20,020 nucleotides of DNA from Planctomycetota bacterium (GTDB taxonomy: Bacteria; Planctomycetota; PUPC01; JACPCR01). The first letter of the stretch is position 1. Every line of letters starts with the position of its first letter. The position numbers were made by a program, and so were the translations under genes. Where the stretch lies: contig JASLXP010000435.1 of NCBI GenBank assembly GCA_030740295.1, forward strand, positions 1-20,020, written 5' to 3'. This document shows positions 1 through 6,811 of this stretch, piece by piece. Under the pieces are notes generated by a model. That model was not told the DNA's origin, did no database searches, and saw nothing but the letters and a program-made list of their open reading frames with translations.

Positions 1-2205
1 CGTGCCCGGCGCGGTCTTGCCCCACGGGCTTCCGCCCATCAGGCGGATCGGCTTGCCGTCTTCCAGGAGTCTGAATTCTTCGACATCAGCAGGCGCAAAA
101 CCGGTAACGCTGTCTTCACCGAACGTGGCAATTGCCCAGCAACCTTTGGCGCCTCCATTCGTGTACTTGCCCCACTTGCCTTTGAGCTCGATGGTCTTCC
201 GGTCCAGGGTGTAGTTGCGCCCGATGCGGTCGAGAAAGTCGTCCTTGAGACCGAATGACAATTGCCACAGATCGCAGACCGGGTTCATGGCGTTGATGTG
301 TTTACCGGTCCGTGCGATGAGTCCGGTGATGGTTGTGAACGGGCGCCAGCCCGCCTTTTGAACGAGGACGGCAGCCGTTTTGTACGCGGGGATGTAGCCC
401 GGCGAAATCTCGTCGCTGATCTTGCAGAAGAGGCCCGTGAACCCTTTCGCTGCAAGGTAGCGGCGCATCTGATCGAAAAACCAGACAATGACTTTGTTGC
501 CGTCGGGGGTGTTGAACTTCACCCTTTTCTTGCCGACCGCTGAATCCAGCAGACGCCACTGCCATTGCGAATTTGACGGCGGCGACATGTAGGACTCGAC
601 TCGCGTGACGCCGTGCTTCCTGGCAAGCTCGAACCACGGATCGAAGTAAGAGAAGTCCAGGTCGGGGAGATTCTCGAGGTCGATTCTCTCAGGATGTTTG
701 GCAGCGATTTCGGCCAGTATGTCTTCCGTGCCCGCGAGCCTGGCCTTCCGAACGACTTGATACCAGACCGTATTCCAATCGAGAACATTGCCGCCGATGG
801 CCGCGTAGGTTTTAAGGATTCCTTCAAGCCGGGCGAGCTTTTTCTCCGTCATGTCGAATCCACCTGTCCAGACAGGAAAGCCGCCGCAGTAACCGCGCAC
901 GTGAAAGGGGCGAGGGATATTCACATCCACCGGCCAGACTTTCAGACGCAACGTGAATTTCGCTTTGCTTTCTCCGACATGCACCATGATCGGAATGTCG
1001 TATTCGCCTGCGGCGCGGCCGTCGCTCTTCACATCCAGCCAGATCTTCTCGTGCATGCCTGACTTCAGCGAAACCGGCGTCTCCGGCAGGGGCAGCAGTT
1101 CCCTGCGGATCTTGCCTTCGGTCTGGAGAGACACGTCAAAACTGCTGCGCCAGTTTTCGGGCAATTCCACCTTGATGGGCATCTTCTCCGTCTTCAGTGC
1201 GTTTACCGTTATCGTGATGAACCGCCTGCTTCGCAGCGGCAGGTCGAGGTCGATCCGTTCCGGCAAACGCTGTTTGGCTTTGTCCTCGCCCATCGAAAGC
1301 CAGTAGCCCTGGGCCCGCTCGGCTTCGGTCACATTGAATCGGGTAGCCTCATCGATCCAGTTATCGATCGGATACAACCTTGCCGCTCGCACCTTCTTCA
1401 GATTCTCTGCGGCCAAAGCTATCCAGTCAGGCTGATTCTTCTGCCCGTCAACGGCCACCAGGCGAACGTGGCTGACCAGCTTCTTGCCGGCCGGCAGCGC
1501 GGAGAAGAGCCATTCGAAAGTCGGGAACACCTTGCTGCCCCGCCAGAAGTAGAACTGATCCCAGCCGGGCGCGAGCGCCATGATGCCGTCGCCGGTTTCG
1601 CTGTCCCATAGAGCCGCGTAGGGCAGCTTATCGAGGTCGAAGTAGCCGTGTGCTTTGGGGTCGGCGATGACCGGCTCTTTCTTGCCGCGAGTGGGGATGC
1701 CGTTGACCCAGTAAAGGTGCTTATCGGTTTGCGGCTGTGTGCCGGGCATAAAAAAGTTGCGAATGAAAATACGCCGCTCGGCCTGAGTACCGTTCTCGTA
1801 GGTGGTATGAACATCAAGGACAGGCTTGTCTCTATGCACAGCGAGAATCTTGATCACCTTCATGCCGGAAGGATGGATGGCTGCGCATCGCAGCCTCACG
1901 GTCTCGGGCCCGGGATGTATGACTGCCGCTTTGTACATGGCCGCGGTGAAATAAGTGCGGTCGTCGAGCGCGCCCCCGATCTCGTTCGCTCCCTTCCAAA
2001 AGGCGATCATTTCACGGCCCGTGCTCTTGAGCTTCCACGAACGAATCCGCGCTCCGGCAGTACTGTCGATAACGATCGAAAAGTGACGATTGGCGATCGT
2101 GTAGACGCCTCTCTTGTGCTGGACAGATGCTCCCTGCTCCTCGGCGCACGCCGTGGAAAGCAGCAAAAGAAGAATCCCACTCAGGGTCTTTGGAATGTCT
2201 TTCAC
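1..2205 (-). CDS. Secreted GH123/DUF4091-like glycoside hydrolase family protein (C-terminus beyond left edge)
   Basis: An uninterrupted minus-strand reading frame of 735 codons runs from a GTG at 2205 to the left edge without a stop, so the C-terminus is missing. I chose the GTG because it follows a GAAAGAG purine stretch and opens a signal peptide (basic start, Leu-rich core ILLLLLST, likely cleavage after ACA near residue 22). The N-terminal half looks like beta-sandwich domains. The C-terminal half has TIM-barrel-like alternation and a KISDEIS motif with adjacent Asp598-Glu599. An adjacent Asp-Glu pair is the catalytic signature of GH123 beta-N-acetylgalactosaminidases and the related DUF4091 family, which I recall having a similar N-terminal sandwich plus barrel. 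The protein would act outside the cytoplasm on a glycan of unknown type. It lies 41 bp downstream of the acidic membrane protein and is probably co-transcribed with it. The family call is from motif and layout only. Confidence 0.7.
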   Translation of the reverse strand, partial: MKDIPKTLSGILLLLLSTACAEEQGASVQHKRGVYTIANRHFSIVIDSTAGARIRSWKLKSTGREMIAFWKGANEIGGALDDRTYFTAAMYKAAVIHPGPETVRLRCAAIHPSGMKVIKILAVHRDKPVLDVHTTYENGTQAERRIFIRNFFMPGTQPQTDKHLYWVNGIPTRGKKEPVIADPKAHGYFDLDKLPYAALWDSETGDGIMALAPGWDQFYFWRGSKVFPTFEWLFSALPAGKKLVSHVRLVAVDGQKNQPDWIALAAENLKKVRAARLYPIDNWIDEATRFNVTEAERAQGYWLSMGEDKAKQRLPERIDLDLPLRSRRFITITVNALKTEKMPIKVELPENWRSSFDVSLQTEGKIRRELLPLPETPVSLKSGMHEKIWLDVKSDGRAAGEYDIPIMVHVGESKAKFTLRLKVWPVDVNIPRPFHVRGYCGGFPVWTGGFDMTEKKLARLEGILKTYAAIGGNVLDWNTVWYQVVRKARLAGTEDILAEIAAKHPERIDLENLPDLDFSYFDPWFELARKHGVTRVESYMSPPSNSQWQWRLLDSAVGKKRVKFNTPDGNKVIVWFFDQMRRYLAAKGFTGLFCKISDEISPGYIPAYKTAAVLVQKAGWRPFTTITGLIARTGKHINAMNPVCDLWQLSFGLKDDFLDRIGRNYTLDRKTIELKGKWGKYTNGGAKGCWAIATFGEDSVTGFAPADVEEFRLLEDGKPIRLMGGSPWGKTAPGT

Positions 2206-2246
2206 GGTGATCTCTTTCAGACAGGGTGGCTGCGGGCAAAGAGGCG

Positions 2247-4397
2247 CTACGACGCCGCCTTGAGATTGATTTCGGTTCGCACTTCCTCGAAAGGGCCGCC
2301 TTCGCTCTGCTTTACTTCATCGGACAGGATAATGAATCGGAAGTTTGCCTTCTGGCAATGCTCGGATATTTTCGACAGCTCATCCTCCGTGGGCGCAGTT
2401 TCAAATGCCCAGATAATGTTGACCGCACGCATGGCAGAGGCCCGTGGAATGCGCCGTGAGGTGAGGAAGCCTTCGAGATCGTCAAGAAGCAATCGGGCCT
2501 GGGATTCGTCCTCCAACGTAAAACCAAGCCGGCCGAACCAGGCGGACTCGAGAATAAAATCCGAGCTCTCCAATTCTTCGCTGTTCAGACTCTGACGGCG
2601 GAGAAACGGCTCGAGGAACGGGCTGTCGATAAAGATGAACGGCAAAGGCACCAGGCACAGAAGAAGGATGTAATGCAGCAGCGCGTCTTCGTTCGTCTCA
2701 AAGAAGATGGGGATCGGCACGATCAGCAAAAAGAGCGCGGCCATGATGAGCGGCATCCGTGAAACCGTTCGCCGGAACGCGCGATAAACGAATTCATTCA
2801 ACTGGACGTTGAACGCTTCAAAACGCTCCTCACGCGATTTGAGAGATGCCGTTATCAGGGCAGCCACACCGATCGCGTTGGCAGCCCAGACAATGCGCCA
2901 ATCCTCCAGCCGTGCAGCATCCACGAGCCAGACAAAAGACTGCATGCAGCACAACACTAACGGCAGCATGATGACGATAAAGACCGCCCTGCCGGTCACG
3001 CGTGACAGCCTGGGATCCCGTGAAAGGAATGCGTTGACCTTGCTGATCCCGGGCAACGGATGGGCTTCAGGATCTTCAAGCCATAGCGCAATCCGATTGA
3101 AGATGGAATTGACTCGTTTGCCGAGGTTGAGCCAGAGTCGCGCTATCAGCCGCTGCTCCAGTTTTGCCTCCCTGCCAAGGTAGATGAAGGTCTCACCCTT
3201 TCGAACAACCTTCAAGAGGAAATCACGGAGCTCTTCAGACGTCGGCCTCTTTGCAAGCACGATGTGTTTTTTGGGATAGAGGCGATCCAGCCACGGCCCG
3301 GCAATAGGGAGCGGCAAGACCGCGTCAAAGGTCTCGTTGAACCGGCTCAGATAATCCCAAACGACCATCCCGATGGCGAAGACCAGGAGCCATTTGGCAA
3401 TAAACAGATTCAGCAGGTCGAGCTTGTCAGCCAGGATCTTGTCGCCCTCAGGCATCAACGCGATCTCTTGAACTGTGCCGATGACCGATTTCTGATCGCT
3501 GGCCGCGGCAGCCGCCTCCCTGATTTCTGAGATCTCTTCTGACTTGCCTTCCGAGCGCAGCTTTTTGCCCCGGCGTTTGTAGAGCGGAATGGCTTCCTCC
3601 TCGGCCGCCGCTGCTTCGTAAATGCTCTTATCGCCTTGTCCTTCAGTCTCCTTACCATCCGCTTTCCCCTCTTCCTCCTTGTCTACTTCCTCGCCCTCGT
3701 TTTGTCCGCCTTTCTCCGTGTCATCCTTCTCTCCTTCCGTCGAGCTCTTTGGCTCCTTATCTTCTTCTCTGCCGGCTTTTTCCTCTGCATCCTCGTCTTC
3801 GGCGCCCATGTTGATATCTGAAAAGGCACCAGCCTCTTCTTCTGTGCCCGGTTCTTTTCCCTCGACCTCTTCTTCGAGCCTCTCCCTTTCTGCCTGCGCC
3901 TCTCTTGCCTCATCGATTTCCCTTGAACGATCCACCATGATCGCGCTGACGTTTTCAGAATTTAACTCGGAAAGAAAAAAACCGATCGCGGCCAGCCCAA
4001 GCGCAATCGAAAACATCTTTGTCCGTACGAACGGTTGACGGACAAACGCAACGATAAAAAACAATGCTGCCATCCAGAACAAAATGCTGCTGATGCCGGT
4101 GATCCCAAAGTACTGATAGATCTTGGTCAGACTGGGCGGCGGAGGTGGTGGTCTATCGTCAGCGGCCGCAGCATCCGCATTGGCGCTGTCCCCGTTGCCG
4201 GTGGCGTCTTCGTTGCCGGCTGTTTGAGCGTCCACGGGAGTTTCATCTGATTCCGCGCCGACCGCCGGCTGTTCGGCCACCTCATCTAGAGATGGGGCAT
4301 CCTCCGCGTGCAAAGGGCTGCAGGCGGCTGCAAGGGCGAATATCGTGAACAGTACAGGTTTCATGATCGGGCTAATCATGCAGGGCGATTCCGCCAT
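2247..4397 (-). CDS. Multi-pass membrane protein with signal peptide and long acidic linker, function unknown
   Basis: I do not recognise this 716-residue protein. The longest frame starts at ATG 4397. The ATG at 4364 (residue 12) gives a more typical signal peptide, MKPVLFTIFALAAACSPLHA, and may be the true start; neither has a clear Shine-Dalgarno sequence. Layout: signal peptide; acidic/Ala-rich segment with six consecutive prolines (about 83-88); two membrane segments (about 97-119 and 126-146); a strongly acidic Glu/Lys-rich, probably disordered or coiled linker (about 156-262); a membrane segment near 329-352; a soluble stretch; then four more segments (about 470-492, 500-518, 548-566, 573-593) and a soluble C-terminal domain of about 120 residues. 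Five to seven helices make a transport, scaffold or envelope role possible, but no motif identifies one. It begins 42 bp after the DUF4175-like gene and lies 41 bp before the GH123-like gene, so a shared operon is likely. Confidence 0.8.
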   Translation of the reverse strand: MAESPCMISPIMKPVLFTIFALAAACSPLHAEDAPSLDEVAEQPAVGAESDETPVDAQTAGNEDATGNGDSANADAAAADDRPPPPPPSLTKIYQYFGITGISSILFWMAALFFIVAFVRQPFVRTKMFSIALGLAAIGFFLSELNSENVSAIMVDRSREIDEAREAQAERERLEEEVEGKEPGTEEEAGAFSDINMGAEDEDAEEKAGREEDKEPKSSTEGEKDDTEKGGQNEGEEVDKEEEGKADGKETEGQGDKSIYEAAAAEEEAIPLYKRRGKKLRSEGKSEEISEIREAAAAASDQKSVIGTVQEIALMPEGDKILADKLDLLNLFIAKWLLVFAIGMVVWDYLSRFNETFDAVLPLPIAGPWLDRLYPKKHIVLAKRPTSEELRDFLLKVVRKGETFIYLGREAKLEQRLIARLWLNLGKRVNSIFNRIALWLEDPEAHPLPGISKVNAFLSRDPRLSRVTGRAVFIVIMLPLVLCCMQSFVWLVDAARLEDWRIVWAANAIGVAALITASLKSREERFEAFNVQLNEFVYRAFRRTVSRMPLIMAALFLLIVPIPIFFETNEDALLHYILLLCLVPLPFIFIDSPFLEPFLRRQSLNSEELESSDFILESAWFGRLGFTLEDESQARLLLDDLEGFLTSRRIPRASAMRAVNIIWAFETAPTEDELSKISEHCQKANFRFIILSDEVKQSEGGPFEEVRTEINLKAAS

Positions 4398-4439
4398 TTG
4401 CCACGTGGCAGGTGGCTGACGCGAGCTCTTCCTTTTCTG

Positions 4440-6248
4440 CTATTCGGGAGGGGGCGCGGGTGCGGGCTGTTTCATTTCCTCCTTCTTTTCCCTCTCATAA
4501 GAGAGGTTCGACAGAAGACGGAAGTAGTCCTTCGTCGCCTGGCTGTGCTCCCCACGAACAGTCGGGGCTTGGGTGCTGGTGGAGACTGTGGATTCGAATT
4601 CGTTCTGGAACCGTTCCTTGCTGCGCAATCCGGCCGGCTCTCTGACAAGGGTGCCCTTTCGGGATTTGGCTATGCGCCCCCTGGCGAGTTGCGCACCGCT
4701 GCCGAAACCAAGCTCGGCAATGGAGAGCCCCCCGAGATCCTCCTGGTAGATGAAGAACGAACTTCGTCGCGACTTTGTTACCTGCCGGTCGGGGTATCGA
4801 TTGTCGTGCGCCTCTACCTGAAACGAGACCCGGTCGCCGGGCTTCAGGTTCAGGCTGGCGAATGTCTTTTCGTAACTGACCACCGCTTTGCGACGAGGAG
4901 GCGAAATGAGCCGTTCGATCTCGCCGCGGTCGACAATCGAAGTCGGGTTGTCGACTGTGCTCTTCTGCCACTTGAGAATGCTGCGGGTAATGCCGTAATC
5001 GTCCTGCAGCCGCACACCAAAACCGAACATGCCGGCAGCCTCACCAAGGAATGCCATTTCGTTCTTTACGTACCTCGGCAGATAGAGCCGGGGCTTCTCG
5101 TCGCGCTGAATTTCGAAATCGATCAGCAGCGGAAACTCGAGATCGTAGCCGTGGACGTCCTTCACCTGAAAGCTTGCACGCCTCGCCCGGGAATGCATCA
5201 GGCTGACGGTGGCAAACCGGCCCAAAACATCGAGCGGGAGCTCTTCCCCGCCTTCCCAGGTGATGATCGCGGATTCCAGCTCTTTCGAAAGAGTGAAGCC
5301 GAGGCCGATGCGTGTTCCGGTCAGCGCAAGCAGGCGCTGCTGGATGCCCTCCAATGTCCGCGGCAGCATGCGTGTGTAGCTCGGGTAAACGAGCTCCGTC
5401 TGCATGTTCACCAGGCTGGGCCGCGTGGTAAAGATCAGGTCGAGCACGCCGGTCTTCCTTTCACCAAATTCAAAGTGAAGTCTGTATTCCTTTTCAACAT
5501 CACTCGTCAGCGTGTGAACAGCCAGACCGTCCTTGACCGAAAGGACCATCCGTTCTTCACCTTCCGGAAGCGTCATGACCAGCGACACCTGGTCAAAGCC
5601 CCGCCGCTTGAACTGCAGGCCGACTTTGAATTCTTTTCCCAGCAGGCGCACATGCCGCCCGTACCCGGGGGACACCTCATACTCCACCGGGAACATGAAC
5701 TCATAAACCGCGTTCCATGAATCGGAAAGGTTCGCAGCCAGGCGTCCAAAGCCAAACCAGGGCGTGCAGCCAATGACGAGGAAGACGACGATCCACGAGG
5801 CAAATTGTCTACCGCGCTGATCCCGTTCCGTGCGATCAATGTTCTCTTCGAACCGCTGCTGGAGGTCGTTGCCGGCCCGTTCAACCACCGCTTCAGTGAG
5901 CGGGGTCTGCCAGTTGGAGTAGAGAAAATCCAGAGCGCATACGAGCCGGCTGTTGAGGCCGCCCACCAGACGTTCCATTTCAAAAGCTTCGGCCAGGAAG
6001 GAACAGAAACGATCCCAGCGGACGAGAAGCAGGATGAGCAGCGAAAGCAGATAAGCCGACGCGGCCATGAACAACGCCACATTTACGAACGCATTCGGAA
6101 GCCACCCGCTGAGCACCACAAGTGAGAACACGCCGCATGCCAGACCAAGGCTTCCAAGCCGCAGCAGCAGGGCCGCATTCACCACGGCCCTTCTGACTGT
6201 CGAAAACTGCTGGATGCGCTGCTCGAATTTTGGCTGCTCTTGCATCAT
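4440..6248 (-). CDS. DUF4175-like membrane protein
   Basis: A 602-residue protein starting at tandem ATG codons (6248/6245) without a strong ribosome-binding site. Three hydrophobic segments are visible near residues 29-50, 53-76 and 148-166, with a soluble stretch between the second and third. The rest is predicted extracytoplasmic and built of Ig-like or sandwich repeats. Typical landmarks are a YPSYTRMLPR stretch, a RLQDDYGITRSILKW stretch and a PGDRVSFQVEAHDNRYPD stretch, which resemble conserved blocks in DUF4175 proteins of Planctomycetota, Verrucomicrobiota and others. In those genomes the family is commonly found near MoxR/Bat (DUF58, von Willebrand A) genes; none of these is in this window. 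The C-terminus ends in a Lys/Glu stretch and PAPAPPPE and lacks the very long coiled coil of larger DUF4175 members. It is probably first in an operon with the two downstream minus-strand genes. The biochemical role of the family is unknown. Confidence 0.72.
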   Translation of the reverse strand: MMQEQPKFEQRIQQFSTVRRAVVNAALLLRLGSLGLACGVFSLVVLSGWLPNAFVNVALFMAASAYLLSLLILLLVRWDRFCSFLAEAFEMERLVGGLNSRLVCALDFLYSNWQTPLTEAVVERAGNDLQQRFEENIDRTERDQRGRQFASWIVVFLVIGCTPWFGFGRLAANLSDSWNAVYEFMFPVEYEVSPGYGRHVRLLGKEFKVGLQFKRRGFDQVSLVMTLPEGEERMVLSVKDGLAVHTLTSDVEKEYRLHFEFGERKTGVLDLIFTTRPSLVNMQTELVYPSYTRMLPRTLEGIQQRLLALTGTRIGLGFTLSKELESAIITWEGGEELPLDVLGRFATVSLMHSRARRASFQVKDVHGYDLEFPLLIDFEIQRDEKPRLYLPRYVKNEMAFLGEAAGMFGFGVRLQDDYGITRSILKWQKSTVDNPTSIVDRGEIERLISPPRRKAVVSYEKTFASLNLKPGDRVSFQVEAHDNRYPDRQVTKSRRSSFFIYQEDLGGLSIAELGFGSGAQLARGRIAKSRKGTLVREPAGLRSKERFQNEFESTVSTSTQAPTVRGEHSQATKDYFRLLSNLSYEREKKEEMKQPAPAPPPE

Positions 6249-6256
6249 TTGCCAGA

Positions 6257-6273
6257 TGCAACATTGTGTTGCA
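6257..6273. promoter_or_regulatory. 17-bp palindrome in divergent intergenic region
   Basis: TGCAACATTGTGTTGCA has perfect 7-bp arms around TTG. It lies 9-25 bp upstream of the DUF4175-like start codon and upstream of the Hpt gene on the other strand. The size and symmetry suit a dimeric regulator site. The function is inferred and the regulator is unknown. Confidence 0.35.
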
Positions 6274-6301
6274 GATAAATAGATTCAGATCGGCTACAAT
6301 C

Positions 6302-6329
6302 CTCATCTTGTCTGCTGAGACAAGATGAG
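6302..6329. promoter_or_regulatory. 28-bp perfect inverted repeat (12-bp arms) upstream of the Hpt gene
   Basis: CTCATCTTGTCT and its exact reverse complement AGACAAGATGAG are separated by GCTG. No T-run follows on either strand, so this is not a standard terminator. A -10-like TACAAT (6295-6300) lies one base to the left, without a good -35 box. If it is used for the Hpt gene, transcription would start inside the palindrome, making it either an operator at the start site or a 5' mRNA hairpin. The arms are certain; the role is inferred. Confidence 0.45.
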
Positions 6330-6377
6330 CAAGCGTGATCTATCACCCAAGCGCCGCCTTGAGAAACCGGACATCCC

Positions 6378-6755
6378 ATGGCAGAAGATGCTCCTGCAAT
6401 CAGACAGAGCGACGAATCGACGAAGGACGTCCTCGACGTCGCGTCTCTCATGGCTCGCATTCGCAATGATCCCGAGTCATTGCAGAAGCTGAAGCGAAAA
6501 TTTTTCGAAGTTTATCCGTCGCTGATTCAGGGAGTTCGAGACGCGTCCGAGCAGGAAAACAGTGAAAAACTGGTCTTCAATGCTCATGCACTGAAGACAA
6601 TGTTGAGCTTTCTTTACGCGCCCAGGGGATACAGGGCCGCTTTGGAGCTGGAAGTGACAGCCATGTCCACAGACATGAAGAACATTTCGAGCAAAGTCAT
6701 TTTCCTTGAGGCAGAGCTGGAACGAATCGCCGATGCGCTGACCAACGTGGAGTAA
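6378..6755 (+). CDS. Stand-alone Hpt (histidine phosphotransfer) domain protein
   Basis: A 125-residue, mainly helical protein that is essentially one Hpt domain. The motif NAHALKTMLSFL matches the Hpt signature AHxLKG, with His70 as the predicted phosphoacceptor. The usual small residue after the Lys is Thr74 and the usual Gly-Ala further on is replaced by FLYAPRG, so it is a divergent member. Family members pass phosphoryl groups between receiver domains of hybrid histidine kinases and response regulators in the cytoplasm. No histidine kinase or receiver-domain gene is in the window, so its partners must be encoded elsewhere. The ATG at 6378 has only weak purine-rich sequence upstream. It is divergent from the DUF4175-like gene across a palindrome-rich region, and it ends 56 bp before the esterase-like gene, so it might be co-transcribed with that secreted set. 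Confidence 0.82.
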   Translation: MAEDAPAIRQSDESTKDVLDVASLMARIRNDPESLQKLKRKFFEVYPSLIQGVRDASEQENSEKLVFNAHALKTMLSFLYAPRGYRAALELEVTAMSTDMKNISSKVIFLEAELERIADALTNVE

Positions 6756-6811
6756 TGGGAGTGTGTGGGGTCGGATGTTTGTGGCGGATTTAAGGCAGGC
6801 GAATACCAATC

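Noticed and set aside
1648..2595. A 315-codon plus-strand open frame
   Set aside because: It spans the ends of two well-supported minus-strand genes and has no recognisable domain.
3622..4038. A Ser-rich plus-strand frame resembling a low-complexity mucin-like protein
   Set aside because: It is the reverse strand of the Glu/Lys-rich linker of the 716-residue protein; the Ser runs are the complement of Glu codons.
4308..5720. A 470-codon plus-strand open frame
   Set aside because: It lies antisense to the DUF4175-like gene, has an Arg/His/Leu-rich composition typical of a reverse-strand shadow, and shows no domain.
6302..6329. 12-bp hairpin as an intrinsic terminator
   Set aside because: There is no T-run on either side, and it sits between divergent starts, where no transcript needs to end.
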